DNA of 64,000 bases. Origin: Casuarina equisetifolia (Eukaryota; Streptophyta; Magnoliopsida; Fagales; Casuarinaceae). Positions 1-8,362 of the stretch are shown one piece after another. Made by a program: the position numbers and the translations under genes. The DNA lies in NCBI GenBank assembly GCA_028551475.1, contig CM052357.1, positions 14,555,931 through 14,619,930 of the forward strand, in the 5' to 3' direction. The notes below the pieces were generated by a model. That model made no database searches, had not been told where the DNA came from, and worked only from the letters and a program-made list of their open reading frames with translations. The number at the start of each line of letters is the position of its first letter. Within the stretch, counting starts at the first letter, position 1.

Positions 1-748
1 ATTTCTTCCATTGAGATTTGATAGACATAACATCACATAGCTGTAGGGATGACGATTTTTGCAGCAAATACCCATTCCGACAATCCATCGCTTCATTCTT
101 CTTCTTGTTGGAGAGTCAGTAGTCGGGAGAGAGAAGGAGAAGGAGGAGGATGGCTTCGATCGAGTGTGTGGCTAGGGCTTCAAACTATTTGAGGTAAGAG
201 CTTAACCTCTTATCAAAGTGAAACAGTAGCGTTTCACTTTAGTGATATGTGCTCGAGCTGAGTTCCATAGGGCTTCAGCTTCACGGGCGTCCAGGTGCTC
301 AAGCTAAGTTTTGTGCGCTTCCACTTCACAGGCTGTCTAGGCACTCGGGCTGAGTTCTCTTATTTAATCGGTCTAGCATCAGTCTAATATATATATGGTT
401 GGTCCAATAATGATATTTTTTCTCTCATATTTAACTTGAACAAATAACACACCTTCATCCTTCAAACATACCTATAAGCACACAATTTCCAAGTATCACA
501 TTCTCTTAATATAAGCACTAGTATGAATTATTTTACTAATTAAATCACACATAAAATAATTCATTTTAACTCCATATGTGATATTTGATAATGTAATGTA
601 GGAAATCGGTTACTTTATAATATCATTAATTGATATTATAATTTGTACACCTTTTACTTCCTTTGGTATTCAATATATGCACACAAACTCATATATTTAT
701 AAATATAATTTTTTCTCAACAAAATACATAAACACATGATTTTCAACA
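1..748 (-). mobile_element. CopB-family LTR, cut by the window edge
   Basis: This is the 5' part of a copia LTR read on the minus strand. It ends on the plus strand in TTTCAACA, the complement of the LTR start TGTTGAAA. It matches the other CopB LTRs at 8363-9541, 28780-30190, 57121-58606 and 62960-63770. It carries the family's inverted repeat at 616-640 and low-copy GGGCTTCAGCTTCACGGGC-like repeats near 260-350. The right end is exact and no polypurine tract lies next to it. This may therefore be an LTR inserted into the neighbouring gag rather than that element's own 3' LTR. Confidence 0.85.
616..640. repeat. Conserved inverted repeat in CopA and CopB LTRs
   Basis: TATAATATCA and TGATATTATA form perfect 10-bp arms around the 5-base centre TTAAT. 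The motif sits near the 5' end of the LTR, next to the conserved block AAGTAAAAGGTGTACAAAT. I find it also at 9481-9505, 20884-20908, 27276-27300, 30044-30068, 31564-31588, 47492-47516, 57225-57249 and 63072-63096. Damaged copies lie near 10390 and 49885. It is shared by two LTR families that differ over most of their length. A regulatory or packaging role is inference only. Confidence 0.85.
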
Positions 749-1338
749 TTTAGTGATCCTAATAGATCATTTACGGTCAAACTATCAAGATTGTGAGCTT
801 CCTCTATGGCCATTTTCTTTGTATCCCAACTTTCGGGTAAGGATACTAGCATCTTCCTAACCATCTCCTCATTTGTATAAGTCTTACCTAACAACTTAAG
901 TTTAGAGACTATTTCAGTAAATCTACCAAATATATCACTGACAGTTTTAGATTCAAGCATGAAAAATAATTCATAATCATGAGTAAGCATGGTCAACTTA
1001 GATGACTTAACCTTTTTAGTACCTTCAAATATAACTTCTAACTTGTCCCATATTTCTTTGCCGGTGAGGCAAGATGATACTTTGTTGAATTCATGAGCCT
1101 TTAACCCACTATAAATCATGTTCATAGCCTTAGCATTTATTTCGATGATTTTAGCTTCATTTTTACTCCATTCATCAGTTTCGGGTAAAGTAGTACCCTT
1201 TTTGATTATTTGCCAAGCTTCAGGGTCTTGACTGACAATGAAGACTTGCATAAGTTGCTTCCAATGTCTATAATTTATCCCATCAAGCAGAGGTGGTTTA
1301 TTATACCTCGTAACAGCTATTCATTTCTCTACAACCAT
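749..1338 (-). pseudogene. Copia gag, N-terminal part (element L)
   Basis: Read on the minus strand from the ATG at 1338, this matches the start of the CopA/CopB gag: a KPPL...G.N..HWKQLMQV block, then DPEAW, then NAKAMNMIYSGL and KVKSSKLTMLTH. Gag coats the element RNA in virus-like particles. A stop falls a few codons after the ATG, and the frame is then open from 1251. The match ends after DLLGSL, where an LTR begins exactly, so the gag is cut about two thirds of the way to the zinc knuckle. The missing part may lie left of the window. Homology is clear; function is lost. Confidence 0.85.
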
Positions 1339-1383
1339 CTAAGTGGATCTAGGATGTTAAGCCTTTAAAATAGAGAACTTGGC

Positions 1384-1396
1384 TTTAGATGCCAAT
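1384..1396 (-). other. Primer-binding site of element L
   Basis: On the minus strand this reads ATTGGCATCTAAA, directly after the LTR end. It is a mutated form of the plant initiator-Met tRNA site TGGTATCAGAGC. It fixes the LTR/internal border at 1397. Confidence 0.75.
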
Positions 1397-1601
1397 TGTA
1401 AGGTTTTATGGCTATCCAAGAAAGGAAGGGTTGAATTGGATATCTAGTTATTAACTTGTATTTATAATTTTTCTAACTATTCATGCAAGGTTGTTAGTTA
1501 ACACAGTAATACCAGAGCATATAATTAGGAATTAAAAACAAGATAATCATACTCAAAGAATTACATAGTGGTTCGGTACTTTTCACCTACTTCCATCTTC
1601 T
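1397..1601 (-). mobile_element. 5' LTR of CopB element L, fragment 1 of 3
   Basis: This is the 3' end of a CopB LTR on the minus strand, starting TGTAAGG on plus (LTR end CCTTACA). It holds the GGTTCGG...TTTCACCTAC block near the LTR 3' end seen in every CopB and CopA LTR. The LTR is interrupted at 1601 by the TRG composite and resumes at 8363 after a perfect CTTCT duplication. The remaining fragments are 8363-9541 and 31701-31768, for a rebuilt length of about 1.45 kb. Confidence 0.9.
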
Positions 1602-2367
1602 TGATGCGGATGCACTTAAGGCCCAATATTACGAGTTCCAATATCAAAGAATTAAGAGTTCACAACATAATCCAATGGGTCCAAGAAGGCCAAGGTTGAA
1701 GAAGCAGCCCAAGAATATTCCATAGCATCTCTGCAGGCTTTAATATGGGGGGTTTCCTAAATAATTGTTGAGTCCTTAATTTCTTAGGTTTAATTTATTG
1801 TTTGAGAATATTTCCTTTTGTTTGGTTTTCTATAATTGTCTAGATTCCTGATTTATCTAGGTTTCCATACTTGTCAGATTTTTGATTTGTCTAGGATTCC
1901 TTATTTGTCAGAATCCAGATTTGTTAAGACTTTCTTAATTATAAGGATTCTTGATTTATTAGGATCCTTCTAGAATTAGGTTTTAAAGGATTCCTGATTT
2001 ACCAGGATCCTTCTAGAATTAGGTTTAGCTGCCTATTTAAAGGGAGCATTGTTTCAATTGTAAGGGAGTTTTTTTTCCAGAAAATAGAAACCCCAAAGTT
2101 GTGTGATCAACTTTTGCATCCTTTATCCAATTCTTGCCAGGGATTGGTGGTGGAACACCTCCTTGACTGGTGGCGTTGCCTTTACGTCTTGGAGCTTGTT
2201 GGCATCTATCCTTTTATTTTGATTATTCCTATTTTTGTTTTTTTTTTCTCCCTTCCTCCCTACTAAACACTCACTTTTTCCCACAAAAAAACCAAAACAC
2301 CAAAAAAATGATTTTTACATATTTTCTAAACCCGAGCTTGCTCAAGCCCACCATAACATTCGCATCA
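1602..2367 (+). repeat. TRG LTR1 (5' LTR of composite)
   Basis: The LTR is 766 bp with ends TGATGCG and CGCATCA. It matches LTR2, LTR3, both F LTRs, the solo LTR at 17458-18206 and the fragment at 35852-36557. Its first 120 bases are an open frame for the conserved protein tail described under 3075-4517. A roughly 45-bp unit (GGATTC.TGATTTA..AGGATCCTTCTAGAATTAGGTTT) is repeated twice near 1940-2030, followed by a TATA-like box. Confidence 0.92.
2034..2041 (+). promoter_or_regulatory. TATA-like box of the TRG LTR
   Basis: TATTTAAA lies in the middle of the LTR, followed by GGGAGCATTG, and is kept in the other TRG LTRs (for example 5940-5947, and on minus at 4889-4896). The position fits the U3/R border. 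There is no expression evidence. Confidence 0.55.
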
Positions 2368-2369
2368 AG

Positions 2370-2382
2370 TGGTATCAGAGCC
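2370..2382 (+). other. Primer-binding site, initiator-Met tRNA type
   Basis: TGGTATCAGAGCC starts two bases after LTR1. It is the standard plant site complementary to the 3' end of initiator-Met tRNA and is intact here. Confidence 0.92.
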
Positions 2383-2414
2383 TAGGTTATTCTTATGAGT
2401 GAGCTCTTTTCAAG

Positions 2415-2436
2415 ATGTTTAATTCGGGTGACAATT
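2415..2436 (+). pseudogene. Start of TRG gag, split by insertion F
   Basis: The ATG at 2415 opens the gag frame (MFNSGDN...). After seven codons it is broken at 2436 by the inverted copy F and resumes at 5328 after the CAATT duplication. Confidence 0.85.
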
Positions 2437-3198
2437 TGATGCGAATGTTATGGTGGGCTTGAGCGAGCTCGGGTTTAGAAAATATGTAAAAATCGTTTTT
2501 TTGGTGTTTTGGGTTTTTTTGTGGGAAAAGTGAGTGTTTGGTAGGGAGGAAGGGAGAAAAAAATGAAAATAGGAATAATCAAAATAAAAGGATAGATGCC
2601 AACAAGCTCCAAGACGTAAAGGCAACGCCACCAGTCAAGGAGGTGCTCCACCACCAATCCCTGGCAAGAATTGGATAAAGGATGCAAAAGTTGATCACAC
2701 AACTTTGGGGTTTCTATTCTCTTGAAAACAACTCTGCTTACAATTGAAACAATGCTCCCTTTAAATAGGCAGCTAAACCTAATTCTAGAAGGATCCTGGT
2801 AAATCAGGAATCCTTAAAACCTAATTCTAGAAGGATCTTGATAAATCAAGAATCCTTATAATTAAGGAAGTCTTAACAAATCTGGATTCTGACAAATAAA
2901 GAATCCTAAACAAATCAGAAATCTGACAAGTATGAAAACCTAGATAAATCAGGAACCTAGACAATTATGGAAAACCAAATAAAAGGAAATATTCTCAAAC
3001 AATAAATTAAACCTAGGAAATTAAGGACTCAACAATTATTTAGGAAACCCTTTATATTAAAGGCTACAGAGACGCTATGGAATATTCTTGGGCTGCTTCT
3101 TCAACCTTGGCCTTTTTGGACCCATTGGATTATGTTGTGAACTCTTAATTCTTTGATATTGGAACTCATAATATTGGGCCTTAAGTGCATCCACATCA
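2437..3198 (-). repeat. 3' LTR of F
   Basis: On the minus strand this is the downstream LTR. It starts at 3198 (TGATGTGG) and ends at 2437. Directly inside it, ATCTCCCCTTCTTG at 3199-3212 is the complement of the polypurine tract. The stop codon of F's gene at 3075 lies inside this LTR. Confidence 0.92.
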
Positions 3199-4517
3199 AT
3201 CTCCCCTTCTTGACAAAGATTTGTCCTCAAATCTTGATTGTTGTTTTGGGTATTATTGCTCCATAGATCCACAATCCAAGTTTGTGCACACAAATCAAGC
3301 TTTAACTCTGGCGGCCTACCCAAGTGTGTTGGTTCACAAATCAATGGCAAACTACTATGTTGCTTGGATGGAAGTTTACAACCTAAGTAACAATATGATC
3401 CAAACAAGTAGTTGAAGTTATGGAATGTTGTAGTAGCACCTTCATCAATTGCATTGAAAAGTCGTGGTAATTGTTGTTGACATGTCTTCTCATGATTTGA
3501 CAATACAAACCCATAAAGGAAACCATTATTCATGCATAGTGCCTTTGAATTCTTCAACTCTTGGATGATACCTTTTGGTTCTTCTGGTAGAATTTCTTCT
3601 ATTGCCTTGTTCAATAATATCTCGTGCTTTGGTAGATTTGAACTTCTTGGATTTATCTCCTTTTCAGGCATCACATCTTGCTTTGGAGGATCCAAGCACT
3701 TTGGATTTGCATTCATGGTCACTGGTGCTTTAATTTCCAAAAGATCCAAACTTTCTAGGTCCACCTCCTTCTCTGCTAACACCATTAGCTTTGGTAAATC
3801 CAAATCATTTAGTTCTACTTCTGTTGACTTTGTTTCTTCTACTTGAACAACTTCTATGGCTTTCTTCGGTGAAGCTTCTCTCCCATACCACCTTTCTATC
3901 CACATATCATAGTCTTCTTTGCAATAGTTGTAGTTGTTCTGCGGTTGGTACTTGGAATATGAAAAAGCGCAATCTTGTTTTTGGTTGCATCGTGGGTCTT
4001 GGCTTTGGGATTTGTTCATCTTGCACACATCAACCTGGTCTTGCTTGAAAGCTTTAGGCAAAAAGCGCCTTTTGAGCAGCTTCTTTAATTTCTCCCACGA
4101 ACAGACCTTTTCCTTCCCATCTCGTTCTCTTTGTTTCTTAACATTCTCCCACCACAAAGAAGCAAATTCTTTGAGATGAAGAATAGCAACCTTATATTTC
4201 TTCTTATCATCATATGCTTGGAGCTCAAACACCCCTTCAATATAACATAGCCAATTAATAAAAACATTGGGATCAAGAGTACCTTTAAATTCTGGGATCT
4301 TAACACGTAAGCTATCATCCTCTGGCCTCCTCCCCCTTTGCGCTCTTTTATCTTGGTTGCCTTGGCAAAAGGCTTGCAACTTCCTAACGACATCAGAAAG
4401 TTGCTCCTTTACCTCGCCTAACTCAAGCGATAACAGTTTGTTTCCAACTTCCCATGGTGGAATTGGTGCAGAATGGCCATGATAATGCGACGAAAAATTG
4501 CCACTCGAATTAAACAT
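3075..4517 (-). CDS. TRG gag-tail protein, 480 aa, intact frame
   Basis: This open frame starts 49 bases inside F's 5' LTR border and ends inside the 3' LTR. Residues 1-22 begin MFNSSGNFSS and end IPPW. Residues 36-52 form a short heptad-like helix. Residues about 70-160 match the Ty3/gypsy retrotransposon gag domain: PEFKGTLDPN, the WL...IEGVFEL block, KVAILHLKEFASLWWENVK, then the KKLLKRRFLP block. No CCHC knuckle follows. Residues 205-420 are acidic, with repeated DLPK/DLLE-type motifs, and resemble nothing I recognise. The end, from DLRTNLCQEGEID onward with GPKRPRLKKQPK close to the stop, resembles the tail of chromovirus Pol polyproteins. The likely role is to form particles or bind RNA for a non-autonomous element. 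Coding is certain; function is inferred. Confidence 0.85.
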   Translation of the reverse strand: MFNSSGNFSSHYHGHSAPIPPWEVGNKLLSLELGEVKEQLSDVVRKLQAFCQGNQDKRAQRGRRPEDDSLRVKIPEFKGTLDPNVFINWLCYIEGVFELQAYDDKKKYKVAILHLKEFASLWWENVKKQRERDGKEKVCSWEKLKKLLKRRFLPKAFKQDQVDVCKMNKSQSQDPRCNQKQDCAFSYSKYQPQNNYNYCKEDYDMWIERWYGREASPKKAIEVVQVEETKSTEVELNDLDLPKLMVLAEKEVDLESLDLLEIKAPVTMNANPKCLDPPKQDVMPEKEINPRSSNLPKHEILLNKAIEEILPEEPKGIIQELKNSKALCMNNGFLYGFVLSNHEKTCQQQLPRLFNAIDEGATTTFHNFNYLFGSYCYLGCKLPSKQHSSLPLICEPTHLGRPPELKLDLCAQTWIVDLWSNNTQNNNQDLRTNLCQEGEIDVDALKAQYYEFQYQRIKSSQHNPMGPKRPRLKKQPKNIP

Positions 4518-4549
4518 CTTGAGGAGAGCTCACTTATAAGAATAACCTA

Positions 4550-4563
4550 GGCTCTGATTACCA
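4550..4563 (-). other. Primer-binding site of F, one extra base
   Basis: The minus strand reads TGGTAATCAGAGCC, the usual site with one extra A. The insertion would weaken tRNA priming in this copy if it came before the last cycle; it may instead be a later mutation. Confidence 0.8.
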
Positions 4564-4565
4564 CT

Positions 4566-5327
4566 TGATGTGAATGTTATGGTGGGCTTGAGCGAGCTCG
4601 GGTTTAGAAAATATGTAAAAATCGTTTTTTTGGTGTTTTGGGTTTTTTTGTGGGAAAAGTGAGTGTTTGGTAGGGAGGAAGGGAGAAAAAAATGAAAATA
4701 GGAATAATCAAAATAAAAGGATAGATGCCAACAAGCTCCAAGACGTAAAGGCAATGCCACCAGTCAAGGAGGTGCTCCACCACCAATCCCTGGCAAGAAT
4801 TGGATAAAGGATGCAAAAGTTGATCACACAACTTTGGGGTTTCTATTCTCTTGAAAATAACTCTGCTTACAATTGAAACAATGCTCCCTTTAAATAGGCA
4901 ATTAAACCTAATTCTAGAAGGATCCTGTTAAATCAGGAATCCTTAAAACCTAATTCTAGAAAGATCCTGATAAATCAAGAATCCTTATAATTAAGGAAGT
5001 CTTAACAAATCTGGATTCTAACAAATAAGGAATCCTAAACAAATCAGAAATCTGACAAGTATGAAAACCTAGATAAATCAGGAACCTAGACAATTATGGA
5101 AAACCAAATAAAAGGAAATATTCTCAAATAATAAATTAAACCTAGGAAATTAAGGACTCAACAATTATTTAGGAAACCCCTCATATTAAAGGCTGCAGAG
5201 ACACTATGGAATATTCTTGGGTTGCTTCTTCAACCTTGGCCTTCTTGGACCCATTGGATTATGTTGTGAACTCTTAATTTTTTGATATTGGAACTCATAA
5301 TATTGGGCCTTAAGTGCATCCGCATCA
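4566..5327 (-). repeat. 5' LTR of F
   Basis: This is the upstream LTR on the minus strand (5327 to 4566), with the TATA-like box TATTTAAA at 4889-4896. It differs from the downstream LTR at about 19 sites by eye. Confidence 0.92.
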
Positions 5328-5498
5328 CAATTTTTCGTCGCATTATTGTGGCCATTATTCAACAATTCCACCATGGGAAGTTGGAAACAAAATTTTTTCT
5401 CTTGAGTTAGGTGAGGTAAAGGAGCAACTTTCTGACGTCGTCAAGAAGTTGCAAGCCTTTTACCAAGGCAACCAAGATGAAAGACAACAGAGGAGGTG
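5328..5498 (+). pseudogene. TRG gag fragment joined in frame to LTR2
   Basis: This continues the gag begun at 2415, covering the CAATTTTTCGTCG stretch through QGNQDERQQRR. It is 96% or more like 6336-6480 but keeps an 18-base stretch (TTAGGTGAGGTAAAGGAG) that the second copy lacks. After AGGAGG it joins LTR2 at 5499, skipping about 1.1 kb of internal sequence. The frame passes straight into the LTR-encoded tail (DADALKAQYY). Before F inserted, LTR1-internal-LTR2 would thus have carried a very small open frame of about 100 codons. Confidence 0.8.
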
Positions 5499-6266
5499 TG
5501 ATGCGGATGCACTTAAGGCCCAATATTACAAGTTCCAATATCAAAGAATTAAGAGTTCACAACATAATCCAATGGGTCCAAGAAGGCCAAGGTTGAAGAA
5601 GCAGCCCAAGAATATTCCATAGTATCTCTGTAGGCTTTAATATGAGGGGTTTCCTAAATAATTGTTGAGTCCTTAATTTCTTAGGTTTAATTTATTGTTT
5701 GAGAATATTTCCTTTTGTTTGGTTTTCTATAATTGTCTAGATTCCTGATTTATCTAGGTTTCCATACTTGTCAGATTTTTTATTTGTCTAGGATTCCTTA
5801 TTTGTCAGAATCCAGATTTGTTAAGACTTTCTTAATTATAAGGATTCTTGATTTATTAGGATCCTTCTAGAATTAGGTTTTAAGGATTCCTGATTTACCA
5901 AGATCCTTCTAGAATTAGGTTTAGCTGCCTATTTAAAGGGAGCATTGTTTCAATTGTAAGGGAGTTTTTTTTCCAGAGAATAGAAACCCCAAAGTTGTGT
6001 GATCAACTTTTGCATCCTTTATCCAATTCTTGCCAGGGATTGGTGGTGGAACACCTCCTTGACTGGTGGCGTTGCCTTTACGTCTTGGAGCTTGTTGGCA
6101 TCTACCCTTTTATTTTGATTATTCTTATTTTCATTTTTTTTCTCCCTTCCTCCCTACCAAACACTCACTTTTTCCCATAAAAAAAAAAAACCAAAACACC
6201 AAAAAAATGATTTTTACATATTTTCTAAACCCGAGCTCGCTCAAGCCCACCATAACATTCGCATCA
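5499..6266 (+). repeat. TRG LTR2 (middle LTR)
   Basis: A complete 768-bp LTR with TGATGCG...CGCATCA ends, TATA-like box at 5940-5947, and a run of As near 6180. It serves as the 3' LTR of the short internal region and the 5' LTR of the longer one. Confidence 0.92.
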
Positions 6267-6268
6267 AG

Positions 6269-6281
6269 TGGTATTAGAGCC
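6269..6281 (+). other. Second primer-binding site of the composite
   Basis: TGGTATTAGAGCC follows LTR2 by two bases. It differs from the standard site by one C-to-T change. Confidence 0.88.
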
Positions 6282-6313
6282 TAGGTTATTCTTATGAGTG
6301 AGGTCTTTTCAAG

Positions 6314-7724
6314 ATGTTTAATTCAGGTGACAATTTTTCATCGCATTATTGTGGCCATTATTCAACAATTCCACCATGGGAAGTTGGAAACAAAATTTTT
6401 TCTCTTGAGCAACTTTCTGACGTCGTCAAGAAGTTGCAAGCCTTTTACCAAGGCAACCAAGATGAAAGACAACAGAGGAGGAGGCGGCAAGATGATGATA
6501 GCTTGCGTGCCAAGATCCCAGAATTTAAAGGTACTCTTGATCCTAATGATTTTATTGATTGGCTATGTCATATTGAAAGGGTGTTTGAGCTCCAAGCATA
6601 TGATGATAATAAGAAATATAAGGTTGCTGTTCTTCATCTCAAAGAATTTGCTTCTTTGTGGTGGGAGAATATTAAGAAACAAAGAGAACGAGATGGAAAG
6701 GAAAAGGTCCGTTCATGGGAGAAACTGAAGAAGTTACTCAAAAGGCGCTTCTTGCCTAAAGATTTCAAGCAAGACCATGTTGACGTGTGCAAGATCAACA
6801 AATCTCAAAGCCAAGACCCACAATGTAACCAAAAAAAAGATTGTGCTTTTTCATATTCCAGGTACCAACAATAGAACAACTACAATTATGACAAAGAAGA
6901 CTATGATATGTGGATAGAAAGGTGGTATGGGAGAGAAGCTTTACCAAAGAAAGCCATAGAAGTTGTTCAAGTAGAAAAAACAAAGTCAACAGAAATAGAA
7001 CCAAAAGATTTGGATCTACCAAAGCTAGTGGTGTTGACAAAGAAAGATGAGAACCTAGAAAGTTTGGATCTTTTGGAAATTGAAGCACCAATGACTATGA
7101 ATGCAAATCCAAAGTGCTTAGATCCTCTAAAGCAAGATGTGCTGCTTGAAAAGGAGATAGATCTAAGAAGTTCAGATTTACCAAACAAGGCAAAGGAAGA
7201 AATTTTGTTAGAAGAAACACAAGGTTTCATCGAAGACTTGAAGAATTCAGAGGCACTAAGCATGAATAGTGATTTCCTTTGTGGATTTGTATTGTCAAAT
7301 CATGAAAAGACGATGTGTCAACAACAATCACCAAGACTTGTTGATGCAATTGATGAAGGTGATACTACAACATTCCATAACTTAAACTATTTGTTTGAAT
7401 CATATTGTTGCTTAGGTTGTAGACTTCCATCCAAGCAACATGGTAGTTTGCCATTTATTTGTGAACCAACACACTTGGGTAGGCCGCCAGAGTTAAAGAT
7501 TAATTTGTGTGCACAAACTTGGATTGTGGGATATATGGAGCAATAAAACCCAAAGCAGCAATCAAGATTTGAGGACAAATCTTTGTCAAGAAGGGGAGAT
7601 TGATGCGGATGCACTTAAGGCCCAATATTACGAGTTCCAATATCAAAGAATTAAGAGTTCACAACATAATCCAATGGGTCCAAGAAGGCCAAGGTTGAAG
7701 AAGCAGCCCAAGAATATTCCATAG
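6314..7724 (+). pseudogene. TRG gag-tail gene, broken by one stop and one frameshift
   Basis: This matches the 480-codon gene of F from MFNSGDN to the tail ending KNIP. It lacks six codons near residue 35 (the 18-base deletion noted at 5328-5498). A premature TAG at 6872-6874 stands where F has CAG. One extra G near 7528-7530 shifts the frame just before the QDLRTN...EGEID tail, which then continues in the shifted frame to 7724 inside LTR3. The gypsy gag domain (about 6520-6780) is otherwise well kept. The damage is light, so loss of function is recent. Confidence 0.88.
7588..7599 (+). other. Polypurine tract of TRG composite
   Basis: AAGAAGGGGAGA lies directly before LTR3. This is the plus-strand priming site of reverse transcription. 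The same tract overlaps the coding sequence for the QEGE part of the protein tail. Confidence 0.88.
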
Positions 7725-8362
7725 TATCTCTGCAAGCTTTAATATGGGGGGTTTCCTAAATAATTGTTAAGTCCTTAATTTCTTAGGTTTAATTTATTGT
7801 TTGAGAATATTTCCTTTTGTTTGGTTTTCTATAATTGTCTAGATTCCTGATTTATCTAGGTTTCCATACTTGTTAGATTTTTTATTTGTCTAGGATTCCT
7901 TATTTGTCAGAATCCAGATTTGTTAAGACTTTCTTAATTATAAGGATTTTTGATTTATTAGGATCCTTCTAGAATTAGGTTTTAAGGATTCCTGATTTAC
8001 CAGGATCCTTCTAGAATTAGGTTTAGCTGCCTATTTAAAGGGAGCATTGTTTCAATTGTAAGGGAGTTTTTTTTCCAGAGAATAGAAACCCCAAAGTTGT
8101 GTGATCAACTTTTACATCCTTTATCCAATTCTTGCCAGGGATTGGTGGTGGAACACCTCCTTGACTAGTGGCGTTGCCTTTACGTCTTGGAGCTTGTTGG
8201 CATCTATCCTTTTATTTTGATTATTCCTATTTTCATTTTTTTCTCCCTTCCTCCCTACCAAACACTCACTTTTTCCCACAAAAAAACCAAAACACCAAAA
8301 AATTGATTTTTACATATTTTCTAAACCCGAGCTCGCTCAAGCCCACCATAACATTCGCATCA
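7601..8362 (+). repeat. TRG LTR3 (3' LTR of composite)
   Basis: A 762-bp LTR with intact ends, followed by the CTTCT duplication at 8363-8367 and then by the resumed CopB LTR sequence. Confidence 0.92.

Larger units (their letters stand above)
2437..5327 (-). mobile_element. TRG element F, nearly intact gag-only retrotransposon
   Basis: F is a 2891-bp element on the minus strand with two 762-bp LTRs (2437-3198 and 4566-5327) and a perfect CAATT target duplication (2432-2436 and 5328-5332). It inserted into the gag start of another TRG element, so the family has jumped into itself. By eye the two LTRs differ at about 19 of 762 positions, mostly transitions, giving roughly 97-98% identity. Its single long gene is open for 480 codons. 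It has a polypurine tract (3199-3212) and a slightly altered primer site. It is the best-preserved TRG copy here. Confidence 0.93.
1602..8362 (+). mobile_element. TRG composite element with three LTRs (gag-only LTR retrotransposon)
   Basis: The element is bounded by TGATGCG and CGCATCA and by a perfect CTTCT target duplication (1597-1601 and 8363-8367). The order is LTR1 (1602-2367), primer site, short gag piece, LTR2 (5499-6266), primer site, gag-tail gene (6314-7724), polypurine tract, LTR3 (7601-8362). An inverted copy of the same family (F, 2437-5327) sits inside the first internal region. No protease, RT, RNase H or integrase is encoded, so the family depends on another element. One outer target duplication around three LTRs suggests a single integration of a recombinant, or later unequal exchange. 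Confidence 0.92.

Noticed and set aside
697..1251. 184-codon minus-strand frame as a complete gene
   Set aside because: It begins inside gag and its last residues come from the adjoining LTR. It is a gag fragment.
2170..2385. Open frames of about 60-75 codons in the TRG LTRs (MALPLRLGACWHL... and MCDQLLHPLSN...)
   Set aside because: They recur in every TRG LTR copy because the LTR recurs. They end in runs of A or at the LTR border, have no domain, and lie over the likely transcript leader. I do not call them genes.
5314..5622. 102-codon frame starting MHPHHNFSS
   Set aside because: Its start codon is on the minus-strand LTR of F, so the frame is an artefact of the nested insertion. The real gag part begins at 5328.
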